Of a stretch of DNA of 8,503 nt, positions 1 to 6,586 are shown piece after piece. Made by a program: the position numbers and the translations under genes. Below the pieces are notes generated by a model. The model saw only the letters and a list, made by a program, of their open reading frames with translations, did not search any database and was not told where the DNA came from. This DNA comes from Rhodocyclaceae bacterium (GTDB lineage: Bacteria; Pseudomonadota; Gammaproteobacteria; Burkholderiales; Rhodocyclaceae): positions 1 to 8,503 of the forward strand of contig JADLGU010000433.1 in the NCBI GenBank assembly GCA_020849155.1, read 5' to 3'. Position 1 is the stretch's first letter. Each line of letters begins with the position of its first letter.

Positions 1-1067
1 CGCGCTCGATCGTGAACATCAGCGGCATGATCTACGGCGCCATCTCGAAGCCGGCGGTTCGTGCGATGTCGCGCGGCGCCGCCGCGGCCGGCTGCTTGAT
101 GGACACCGGCGAGGGCGGCCTCAGCCCCTACCACCTGGAGGGCGGCTGCGACGTGCTCATGCAGATCGGCACCGCCAAGTACGGCGTGCGCGACGCCGAC
201 GGCCGGCTGTCGCTGGAGCGCCTGCGCGAGCTGGCGGCGCACGAGACGGTGCGCGCCTTCGAGATCAAGCTCTCGCAGGGCGCCAAGCCGGGCAAGGGCG
301 GGGTGTTGCTCGCCGCCAAGGTGACCGAGGAGATCGCCGCCATCCGCGGCATTCCCGTCGGCCAGGACTCGATCAGCCCGAACCGCCATCGCGACGCCGC
401 CAACGCCGACCAGCTGCTCGACATGGTGGCGCGGGTGCGCGAGGCGACCGGCAAGCCGGTCGGCATCAAGACGGCCATCGGCGGCTGGCAGTTCATGCAC
501 GAGCTGACCGAGGCCATCGCCCGGCGCGGCATCGGCGCGGCTCCCGATTTCATCGCCGTCGATGGCGGCGAGGGCGGCTCGGGGGCGGCGCCGCAGGCGC
601 TGGCCGACCACATGGCACTGTCGATCGACGAAGCGCTGCCGCGGGTGGTCGACGCCCTGATCGAGACCGGGCTGCGCGAGCGCGTGCGGGTGATCGCCGC
701 CGGCAAGCTGGTGACCTCGGCGCGCGCCGCCTGGGCGCTGGCGGCCGGGGCCGATTTCGTGAACAGCGCGCGCGGCTTCATGTTCGCCCTGGGCTGCATC
801 CAGGCGCTGCGCTGCCATGCCAACACCTGCCCGGCCGGCGTCACCACCCACAACCCGCGCCTGCAGCGCGGCCTGGTGGTGGCCGACAAGGCCGAACGCG
901 TCGCCCACTACTGCCGCAACATGAACAAGGAGATCGACATGATCGCCCACTCCTGCGGCCTGCGCCAGGCGCGCGAGTTCAGGCGCGAGCACGTGCGCAT
1001 CGTGCAGGGCTTCGGCCAGAGCATCGCCTTCAACATGCTCTACCCTTATCCCGTCGCCCCGGCCTGA
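1..1067 (+). CDS. FMN-binding glutamate synthase-like protein, 3' part (5' end outside window)
   Basis: The reading frame is already open at the left edge (codons in phase with base 3), so the GTG at base 12 is internal and the N-terminus is missing. The 354 visible residues match the FMN-binding synthase domain of glutamate synthase. Near codon 182 is the glycine-rich flavin loop DGGEGGSGAAP. Next comes the AAGKLVTSARAAWALAAGAD segment, then NSARGFMFALGCIQ and three cysteines spaced C-x5-C-x4-C (codons at 795, 813 and 828), the pattern that holds the [3Fe-4S] cluster in glutamate synthases. The protein stops about 80 residues after the last cysteine, so it lacks the C-terminal GXGXG domain of full GltB and fits the short stand-alone family. 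The substrate of that family is often unproven, so glutamate synthesis should not be assumed. Whether an N-terminal membrane anchor or amidotransferase domain exists cannot be seen. The stop codon lies inside the tail of the convergent transporter gene. Confidence 0.88.
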   Translation, partial: RSIVNISGMIYGAISKPAVRAMSRGAAAAGCLMDTGEGGLSPYHLEGGCDVLMQIGTAKYGVRDADGRLSLERLRELAAHETVRAFEIKLSQGAKPGKGGVLLAAKVTEEIAAIRGIPVGQDSISPNRHRDAANADQLLDMVARVREATGKPVGIKTAIGGWQFMHELTEAIARRGIGAAPDFIAVDGGEGGSGAAPQALADHMALSIDEALPRVVDALIETGLRERVRVIAAGKLVTSARAAWALAAGADFVNSARGFMFALGCIQALRCHANTCPAGVTTHNPRLQRGLVVADKAERVAHYCRNMNKEIDMIAHSCGLRQAREFRREHVRIVQGFGQSIAFNMLYPYPVAPA

Positions 1068-1933
1068 CGCTCCCCCAGCGCCAGCCAGAGGCCGGCGGCG
1101 GCGATCACCGCCATGCCTGAAGCGCTGAGGAGGTCGGGAACGTGGCCGAACGCCGCCCAGCCGAGCAGTCCCGCCCAGACCAGCTGCGTATAGCCGAACG
1201 GCGTCAGCGTCGAGGCCGGCGCCAGGCGGAAGGCGCGGATCAGGATGAAATGCCCGACGCCGCCGTAGAAGCCGAGCGAGGCGATCATCAGCCATTGCAG
1301 CGGGGCGGGCGAGACTTCGAACCAGAACCCGGGCAGGGCCAGGCTCATCACCGCCGTGCCGACCAGCGCCGTGTAGAACAGCAGCGTCAGGGGATGCTCG
1401 GCGTGGCTCAGGCGTCGCGTCAGGACCTGATAGACGGCGTAGCAGGCGGCGCCGGCCAGCGCCCAGAGGAATCCCGCCAGGTTGAGGGCGCCGCCCGGGC
1501 GGGCGATCAGCAGCACGCCGGCGAAACCGACGATCACCGCGGCCCAGCGGCCGGCGCCGATGCGCTCGTGCAGGAAGGGACCGGCCAGCAGCGTCACCAG
1601 CAGCGGGGCGAGGAACAGCACCGCCGTCGCCTCGGCCAGCGGCATGCTGCGGAAGGCCATCATGGCGAAGCCGGTGGTGCCGACCAGCGCCAGGGCCCGC
1701 ACCACCTGCAGGGCCAGGTTGTCGGTCCGCACCAGCTGCAGGCGCATCGAGGGGCCGACGAAGACCAGCATGATGACGAAGTGCAGGGCATAGCGCGCCC
1801 ACACCAGCAGCGGCACGGCGAAGCTGGCGGTGAGGTGCTTGGAGGTGGCGTCGAGCAGGGCGAAGAGCATCAGCGCCGACATGAACAGCAGGATGCCGCG
1901 CAGCGGATGCTGCGCGGTGGCGGCGGCGGGCAT
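1046..1933 (-). CDS. DMT superfamily transporter, EamA family
   Basis: A 295-residue, very hydrophobic protein with the layout of two tandem EamA repeats and about ten membrane helices. Repeat one includes the segments around ILLFMSALMLFALLDATSKH and the RSMPLAEATAVLFLAPLL helix typical of the family. Repeat two begins near GFLWALAGAACYAVYQVLTR and ends with STLTPFGYTQLVWAGLLGW. Members export or import small metabolites across the inner membrane; the substrate cannot be read from sequence. The frame is open upstream to 2062, but I chose the ATG at 1933-1931 because the protein then begins just before the first helix and the start shares one base with the nnr stop (TGATG). The longer version would add an Arg/Pro-rich stretch that is only a shadow of nnr. 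No Shine-Dalgarno sequence is visible, so expression probably depends on coupling to nnr. The 3' end overlaps the convergent gene by 22 bp. Confidence 0.88.
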   Translation of the reverse strand: MPAAATAQHPLRGILLFMSALMLFALLDATSKHLTASFAVPLLVWARYALHFVIMLVFVGPSMRLQLVRTDNLALQVVRALALVGTTGFAMMAFRSMPLAEATAVLFLAPLLVTLLAGPFLHERIGAGRWAAVIVGFAGVLLIARPGGALNLAGFLWALAGAACYAVYQVLTRRLSHAEHPLTLLFYTALVGTAVMSLALPGFWFEVSPAPLQWLMIASLGFYGGVGHFILIRAFRLAPASTLTPFGYTQLVWAGLLGWAAFGHVPDLLSASGMAVIAAAGLWLALGERQAGATG

Positions 1934-3420
1934 CACCCGTGAATCCAGGCGTTGAAGACGCGCCGCGCCGCGTCGATGGTCTCGTCGGCAGTCAGTCCGA
2001 TAGGGCCGATGCCCTGGCCCACCAGCCGGTCGGCGGCCACTCCGTGCAGGTGCACGGCGCAAAGCAGCGCCGCCTCGGCGGCCCAGCCCTGCGCCAGCAG
2101 CGCGGCGGCGATGCCGGCCAGCACGTCGCCCATGCCGGCGCTGGCCATGCCGGGGTTGCCGCTGGTGTTGATGAACCAGCGCCCGTCCGGGCCGGCGATG
2201 ACGCTGCCGCAGCCCTTCAGCACCACCAGGACTTTCAGCTTGGCGGCCAGCGCTCGGGCGGCGCCGAGGCGGTCGGCGCGCACATCGGCGATGTCGCAGC
2301 CGAGCAGCCGGGCGGCTTCCAGCGGATGCGGCGTGAGCAGCGTCGGCGCGGCGCGGCGAGCGGCCTGCGCGGCCAGCACCGGATGGGCGGCCAGCAGGTT
2401 GAGGGCGTCGGCGTCGAGCACCAGCGGCAGCTCGGCGGCGAGCGATTGTTTGAGCAGGTCCAGCGCCGCGCCGCCCTGGCCCAGGCCGGGGCCGGCGGCC
2501 AGCACCGTGGCGAAGCCCGAGCCGAGCACCTCGGCCGGCGTGCGCAGCATCAGTTCGGGCTGGTCGGTGTCGATGGCCAGGGCGGCGTTGTCGAGCAGGC
2601 CGACATAGACGCGGCCGGCACCCAGCTTCAGCGCGGCGCGGCCGGCGAGCAGCGCCGCGCCGGTCATGCCCGGCGCACCGCCGAGGATGCCGACGCCGCC
2701 CATCATGCCCTTGTGGCTGTTCTTCGGCCGCGGCTGCAGCGCGGCGCGGAACAGCTCCGTGGTGATGACGCGGCCCTCCGCCGCCGGCAGGCTTTCCGGC
2801 GCGAGGTCGAGGTCGTGCACGCTGACCTCGCCGCTGTGGTCCGGGCCGTCGAGGGTCAGCAGGCCGGGCTTCAAGGCGATGAAGGTGGCGGTCGCGTCGG
2901 CCTTGACGGCGCAGCCGAGCACCCGGCCGGTATCGGCGCAGAGCCCGCTGGGCACGTCGAGGGCCAGGCGCGGGCAGTCGAGGCCGTTGAGCTGGGCGAT
3001 CAATTCGGCAGGGCGGCCCTCGACGGGCCGCTGCAGGCCGACGCCGAAGAGGGCGTCCACCGCCACGGAAAAGGGCTTCCGGGGGATTTCGTTGCCGACC
3101 TCGCCGCCGAAGCTGCGGAAGCTGGCGAAGGCCTCGCGCGCATCGGCCGGCAGCCTGGCCTCGTCGCCGGCGAAGACCACGCTCGGATTGATGCCGCGGC
3201 TGCGCAGGATGCGCGCCACGACGAAGCCGTCGCCGCCGTTGTTGCCCGGCCCGCAGACGATCAGCGGGGCGAGGCGGGCGCCGCGGCTGTGGGCCAGCAG
3301 CGCCCGCGTCGCCGCGGCGCCGGCGCGCTCCATCAGGCTGGGCGATTCGCCGGCATGGCGCGCCTCGATCTCGCGCAGGGCGGCGACGGAGTAGATCGGC
3401 TGCGAGGATGCGTGATGCAT
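1933..3420 (-). CDS. nnr: Bifunctional NAD(P)H-hydrate repair enzyme: epimerase plus ADP-dependent dehydratase
   Basis: This 495-residue protein carries both halves of the YjeF/Nnr metabolite-repair enzyme. The N-terminal epimerase domain (about 1-215) interconverts R and S hydrates of NADH and NADPH. It shows GPGNNGGDG at 57-65, DALFGVGL at 122-129 and DVPSGL at 155-160. The C-terminal dehydratase domain (about 220-495) is ribokinase-like and restores NAD(P)H using a nucleotide. It shows HKG at 236-238, GILGGAPG just after it, LDADALNLL, TPHPLEAARLLG and the NPGMASAGMGDVLAG segment with the likely catalytic Asp at 432. Length is close to the E. coli fused enzyme. The ATG at 3420 has an AGGA seven bases upstream, inside the tail of the transporter gene that ends nine bases earlier. 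The family acts in the cytosol. The gene sits between two DMT transporters in one apparent operon. Nothing looks broken; GMGD replaces the commoner GSGD/GTGD. Confidence 0.95.
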   Translation of the reverse strand: MHHASSQPIYSVAALREIEARHAGESPSLMERAGAAATRALLAHSRGARLAPLIVCGPGNNGGDGFVVARILRSRGINPSVVFAGDEARLPADAREAFASFRSFGGEVGNEIPRKPFSVAVDALFGVGLQRPVEGRPAELIAQLNGLDCPRLALDVPSGLCADTGRVLGCAVKADATATFIALKPGLLTLDGPDHSGEVSVHDLDLAPESLPAAEGRVITTELFRAALQPRPKNSHKGMMGGVGILGGAPGMTGAALLAGRAALKLGAGRVYVGLLDNAALAIDTDQPELMLRTPAEVLGSGFATVLAAGPGLGQGGAALDLLKQSLAAELPLVLDADALNLLAAHPVLAAQAARRAAPTLLTPHPLEAARLLGCDIADVRADRLGAARALAAKLKVLVVLKGCGSVIAGPDGRWFINTSGNPGMASAGMGDVLAGIAAALLAQGWAAEAALLCAVHLHGVAADRLVGQGIGPIGLTADETIDAARRVFNAWIHG

Positions 3421-3429
3421 GGGGCCATC

Positions 3430-4377
3430 CTACCTTGCCGGCGTGCCGGCCAGCAATGCCTCGGCTTTACCCGCCAGATGCCGGTTCACGAGGTTGTTGG
3501 CGACCAGCGCGCCGACCACCAGCACGGCGCCGGCCACTTCCACCGGCAGCAGGGCGTGGCCCTGCCAGACGGCGATGAGGAAGGTCACCACCGGGGCGAA
3601 GTTGGCGAACAGCGAGGCATTCAGCGGCCCCAGCTTGGCCACCGCCAAGTTCCACAGCAGCACCGCGCCGAAGGAGACCACGAAGACGATGAACAGCAGC
3701 GCCCAGAGCATCTCGCGCAGGCCTTCCGCGGCCGGCGGTTGGCTGCGGCCGCCGGCCGTCGCCAGCCCCGCTGCCAGGAGGATGGTGAGCCAGCCGAGGG
3801 CGGCGGAGAGCGCCGTGTAGCGCACCGGCGACCAGCCGGGGAATTTCTGCGCGCCGAGCGTGAAGGCGATCCAGCACCACGAGGATATGTAGATCAGGCC
3901 GTTGCCCAGGGCGCTGCCGCCCGAATAGAGCCGTGCCACTTCGCCCTGACTGACCACCAGCGCCTCGCCGACGAGGGCGATGCCGATGCAGGTGAACGTT
4001 GCCGCGTGCGGGCGGTGGCGCGTGCGCAGCCACTGCCAGAGCACGATGTTCACCGGGCCGAGGGCCAGGATCATTGCGCCGTGCTCCGGCCGGGTCAGCC
4101 GCAGCCCTTCGTAGACAAACAGGCTGAAGCCGGCGAAGCCGGCGCTGCCGTAGGCCCAGGCCTTGGCGGCCTGCCCCTCGAAGGCGAGCGCCGCGCGCCC
4201 CTCGAGCAGGGCCAGCGTCCCGAGAAAGCACAGCGCCGCCACGCCGTAGCGGAGCAGCGTCAGCCAGTAAGGATCGATGGCGGCGAGGACGATCTTGCTG
4301 ACAGGCAGGAAGGCGCCCCAGATCAGCACCACCGCGCACATCAGCAGGGTGCCCTGGGCGAGTTGCTGTCGGTTCAT
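3430..4377 (-). CDS. DMT superfamily transporter, EamA family
   Basis: A 315-residue hydrophobic protein with two EamA repeats and roughly ten predicted membrane helices. The first helix includes LLMCAVVLIWGAFLPVSKIV, the family's usual N-terminal W-G-x-x-x-x-x-S/K pattern, followed by DPYWLTLLRYGVAALCF. The second repeat starts near GNGLIYISSWCWIAFTLGAQ and ends with PLNASLFANFAPVVTFLIAV and a short hydrophilic tail. The substrate is unknown. It is clearly different from the second transporter of the operon, so the two are not a recent duplication. The ATG at 4377 is the first gene start of the - strand operon; upstream it has only a weak purine stretch (AAGAA) and no convincing Shine-Dalgarno sequence. 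The stop is nine bases before the nnr start. Confidence is high for the family and nil for the transported compound. Confidence 0.87.
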   Translation of the reverse strand: MNRQQLAQGTLLMCAVVLIWGAFLPVSKIVLAAIDPYWLTLLRYGVAALCFLGTLALLEGRAALAFEGQAAKAWAYGSAGFAGFSLFVYEGLRLTRPEHGAMILALGPVNIVLWQWLRTRHRPHAATFTCIGIALVGEALVVSQGEVARLYSGGSALGNGLIYISSWCWIAFTLGAQKFPGWSPVRYTALSAALGWLTILLAAGLATAGGRSQPPAAEGLREMLWALLFIVFVVSFGAVLLWNLAVAKLGPLNASLFANFAPVVTFLIAVWQGHALLPVEVAGAVLVVGALVANNLVNRHLAGKAEALLAGTPAR

Positions 4378-4565
4378 GATTTCTTGTTGTCAGGGCCAGG
4401 CACTTCGGCGGCGACGGGTTCGAGTCGGGGTGAGCCATGATACTGCATGGCCGGGGTCAACTCGCCGGAATGGGCCGGCGTTAAGGGATCAGACACAGAG
4501 ACAACTGCTGTCAGGGGATACAAGGGATGTCCCTTCTCCTCCACAACCAAGGAAAGGAAACAACA
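4378..4565. promoter_or_regulatory. Divergent intergenic region between transporter operon and small secreted-protein gene
   Basis: These 188 bases separate two divergent starts and should hold both promoters. I found no good consensus pair on either strand. The best + strand candidate is GAGACA at 4498-4503 and TACAAG at 4519-4524 with a short 15-bp spacer. On the - strand there is a TTGACC, but no suitable -10 box at the right distance. Two inverted repeats are visible: CGCCGG/CCGGCG (4463-4468 and 4475-4480, six-base loop) and AAGGGA/TCCCTT (4522-4527 and 4530-4535, two-base centre). The second lies about 30 bases before the small gene's ATG and could be an operator or a leader element. 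Confidence 0.4.
4549..4558 (+). promoter_or_regulatory. Ribosome binding site deciding the small gene's start
   Basis: The bases AAGGAAAGGA contain two overlapping Shine-Dalgarno-like motifs; the second ends seven bases before the ATG at 4566. An in-frame ATG at 4527 lies upstream of this site and would bury the signal peptide behind a 13-residue extension, so 4566 is preferred. Confidence 0.75.
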
Positions 4566-4850
4566 ATGCGCAAACTGATCGCTCTCGCCGTCGCCGCCGC
4601 TTTCGCCGCCACCACTTCGCTGGCCTTCGCCCAGGCGACGCCCGCCACTCCCGCCACCCCGGCCAAGCCGGCTGAAGCGGCCAAGCCGGCCACCCCGGCG
4701 ACGCCGGCGGCTCCCGCCACTGCCGCCAAGCCAGCCGAGCCCGCCAAGGCCGACGCCGCCAAATCGGCGGACATGAGCAAGGGCAAGGCCAAAGCCAAGG
4801 CGAAGGGCAAGGCCAAGCCGAAAGCCAAGGCCGCCGACGCGCCGAAGTAA
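4566..4850 (+). CDS. Small secreted Ala/Pro/Lys-rich low-complexity protein
   Basis: A 94-residue protein. Residues 1-22 form a clear Sec signal peptide: MRKL, a hydrophobic alanine-rich core, and an AFA cleavage motif before Q23. The mature part has two zones. Residues 24-60 are built from repeated TPA/KPA/EPA units; residues 66-94 are lysine-rich, with alternating K-A and K-G steps and few acidic residues, so the C-terminus is strongly basic. The mature protein contains no Cys, Trp, Tyr or Phe, so it is probably unstructured in the periplasm. The plan (signal peptide, Ala/Pro/Thr region, basic tail) resembles the acid-shock protein Asr of enterobacteria, but compositional likeness is weak evidence and I do not assign that name. 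It may bind anionic envelope polymers or buffer acid; this is inference. It appears monocistronic, with its own Shine-Dalgarno and terminator. Confidence 0.8.
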   Translation: MRKLIALAVAAAFAATTSLAFAQATPATPATPAKPAEAAKPATPATPAAPATAAKPAEPAKADAAKSADMSKGKAKAKAKGKAKPKAKAADAPK

Positions 4851-4865
4851 GCGGCACCCCTCCCG

Positions 4866-4893
4866 AACGGGCGGAGCGATCCGCCCGTTTTCT
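4866..4893 (+). terminator. Rho-independent terminator of the small secreted-protein gene
   Basis: A perfect ten-base-pair stem (4866-4875 with 4880-4889) closes on a GCGA tetraloop, a stable GNRA type, and runs into a T-rich tail (the stem's final TT followed by TTCT). It begins 15 bases after the TAA stop. On the - strand the hairpin forms but has no T tract behind it, so it should act mainly on + strand transcripts. It lies just beyond the stop of the convergent SpeE-like gene. Confidence 0.88.
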
Positions 4894-5641
4894 ATAGTTT
4901 CAGCATTCCCCCCGGGCAGGATTGCCACTGCGCCAATCGCGCCAGCGTCGGCATCAGGTTGAGCCCGGTGGCCTTGCGCAAGGCCAGCGCCTGCATGCTC
5001 AATTCGCCCACGGTGAGATTCACCGCCTCGCCGGTGGCGGCGAAGGCGATGGCGTTGCCGTTGTCGCAGGAGGGGAACACCAGCGCCCGTTCGCCGAAGG
5101 CCTGGCGGATGCGCTCGACGCTGCCCTTGAAGCCGCGGCTGCGGCCCAGCAGGTTCACCGAGAGCAGGCCGCAGTCGCCCAGATGGGCGTGGCAGGCGCG
5201 GTAGAAAGGCAGGGTGTCGAGCGCACCGGCGCGGGCATCGGCATCGAAGCCGTCGACCAGGATCAGGTCGAAGGTCTTGTCGCAGGCGGCGAGCCATGCG
5301 ACGCCGTCGGCGATCTCGATCTTCAGGCGCCGCGGATCATCCGGCAGCTTGAAGTACTGGCGCGCCACCGCCACCACGGCCGGATCGATTTCCACCACCG
5401 TCAGCTTCGTCCTCGGCCGATGGCGGAAGAGGAATTTCGTCAGCGAGGCGGCGCCCAGGCCGATCAGGAGCGCCTTGCGCGGCCAGTCCGGCTCCGGGCG
5501 CAGCAGCAACGCCGCCATCATCTCGCGCGTGTAGTCGAGCTCCAGCGCCCAAGGGCGGGCGATACGCATCGCGCCCTGGATCCAGTCCGAGCCGAAATGC
5601 AGATAACGAACGCCGGCTTCTTCGCTGATGTCGATGGGCAT
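4892..5641 (-). CDS. SpeE-like (spermidine synthase fold) class I methyltransferase-domain protein
   Basis: A 249-residue protein with a Rossmann-type SAM-binding core. Motif I is LLIGLGAASLTKF at 58-70, the acidic end of strand two is VVEIDPAVV at 82-90, then IADGVAWL at 110-117 and FDLILVDGFDADA from 124. These are the landmarks of spermidine/spermine synthase-like proteins. True aminopropyltransferases usually have a GGG-type glycine loop and a D-S/T-x-D catalytic stretch; here the loop is GLGAAS and the stretch is DGFDAD. Polyamine synthesis is therefore uncertain and another alkyl transfer is possible. It is shorter than E. coli SpeE and lacks most of the N-terminal beta-hairpin domain. 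The ATG at 5641 has no Shine-Dalgarno sequence, and no better in-frame start lies upstream. It follows the co-chaperone gene by 50 bases on the same strand and is probably the last gene of that transcript. Confidence 0.78.
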   Translation of the reverse strand: MPIDISEEAGVRYLHFGSDWIQGAMRIARPWALELDYTREMMAALLLRPEPDWPRKALLIGLGAASLTKFLFRHRPRTKLTVVEIDPAVVAVARQYFKLPDDPRRLKIEIADGVAWLAACDKTFDLILVDGFDADARAGALDTLPFYRACHAHLGDCGLLSVNLLGRSRGFKGSVERIRQAFGERALVFPSCDNGNAIAFAATGEAVNLTVGELSMQALALRKATGLNLMPTLARLAQWQSCPGGMLKL

Positions 5642-5691
5642 GGGCAGGGCGGGGGAGGGCGGCGCTTCGCCGTCTTGCGGAGACCGACTTT

Positions 5692-6552
5692 TTAACGGTT
5701 GACCAGGGAAGAGAGTTTGCTGCGGTACGCGCGCACCAGATCGTTGTCCGGACCGAGCAGGCTGAAGATCTGCAGCAGGGTCCGGCGGCCGATGTCGTCC
5801 TGGAAGCCGCGGTCGCGGCGCACGATCTCCAGCAGTTCCTCCAGCGCGCCGCGATAGTCCTGGCGCGCCGCCAGCCGGTTGGCCAGTTCCAGCCTGGCCG
5901 CCAGGTCGGCGGCGTCGGCGGCGAGCCGTGCGCGCAGGGTTGCTTCGTCGGCGCCGCCCGCGGCGCCCCGGGCCAGCGCCAGGCGCGCCGCCAGGCTGTC
6001 GCGCCGGCCGCGCTCGGCGATGTCCTCCGCGGTCTCGTCGAGCAGCCGCTGCGCCTCGGCCAGTTCGCCGGCGTCGAGCAGGAGCTCGATCAGGTCGAGC
6101 CGCGCCTGCTCGTGCTTCGGGTCGAGGCCGATGGCCTGCAGGAGCAGCTTGCGCGCGGTGTCGGCTTCGCCGCGGGCCCGCGCCGCCTGCGCTTCCTGTC
6201 GCAGCGGCTCGGCCGGCGAGGGCAACAGGGCGTCGATGAACTCACGCACCGCCGATTCCGGCAGCGCGCCGGTGAACTCGTTCACGATCTGGCCATCGAC
6301 GACGGCCTTCACGCTGGGGATGCCGCGCACGCCGAACTGCCCGGCCAGCGCCTGGTTCTCGTCGGAGTCGATCTTCACCACCCGGATCCGCCCCCGATAC
6401 TCGGCAGCCAGCTTCTCCAGGATCGGGCCGAGGCTGCGGCAGGGGCCGCACCAGGGCGCCCAGAAATCGACGAGCACGGGCAGGTGGCGGGAAGCCTCGA
6501 CGACTTCCTGCATGAAGTTGGATTCGCTGACGTCGATGCAATGGGTGGACAT
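5692..6552 (-). CDS. ybbN (cnoX): CnoX/YbbN-type co-chaperone: thioredoxin domain plus TPR-like repeats
   Basis: A 286-residue protein close in length to E. coli CnoX (YbbN). Residues 1-110 form a thioredoxin domain with active site WCGPC (Cys35 and Cys38), VKIDSDEN, and the cis-proline loop GIPSV with Pro79. Residues 115-286 are helical, alanine- and leucine-rich TPR-like repeats, for example from EPLRQEAQAARARGEADTA onwards. Members hold unfolding proteins, guard their cysteines and pass clients to GroEL or DnaK. E. coli CnoX has lost the first active-site cysteine, whereas this one keeps both and should be redox-active. The frame is open to an ATG at 6627, but that version begins inside the upstream gene and adds 25 low-complexity residues; the ATG at 6552 starts directly before the thioredoxin fold. 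The Shine-Dalgarno sequence is poor. It lies 34 bases after the unknown gene of the caspase pair. The cytosolic location follows from the absence of a signal peptide. Confidence 0.92.
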   Translation of the reverse strand: MSTHCIDVSESNFMQEVVEASRHLPVLVDFWAPWCGPCRSLGPILEKLAAEYRGRIRVVKIDSDENQALAGQFGVRGIPSVKAVVDGQIVNEFTGALPESAVREFIDALLPSPAEPLRQEAQAARARGEADTARKLLLQAIGLDPKHEQARLDLIELLLDAGELAEAQRLLDETAEDIAERGRRDSLAARLALARGAAGGADEATLRARLAADAADLAARLELANRLAARQDYRGALEELLEIVRRDRGFQDDIGRRTLLQIFSLLGPDNDLVRAYRSKLSSLVNR

Positions 6553-6586
6553 GGCGGTTACGGCGGTTGATGGTTCGGGAGCGGCG

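Noticed and set aside
1939..4440. Very long + strand open frame (833 codons) antisense to nnr and the first transporter
   Set aside because: It is rich in Gln, Arg, His, Gly and Ala with no domain, and both opposite-strand genes have clear family motifs. Long antisense frames are expected in DNA this GC-rich.
4785..4840. Short tandem repeat in DNA (AAGGCCAAAGCC-type units)
   Set aside because: The units vary and follow the Lys-Ala codon pattern of the protein tail; there is no exact tandem array.
4511..4857. - strand frames opposite the small secreted protein, with AGVAG-type repeats and hydrophobic character
   Set aside because: The apparent repeat is the complement of the TPA/KPA codons. 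The + strand frame has a signal peptide, a Shine-Dalgarno sequence and a terminator.
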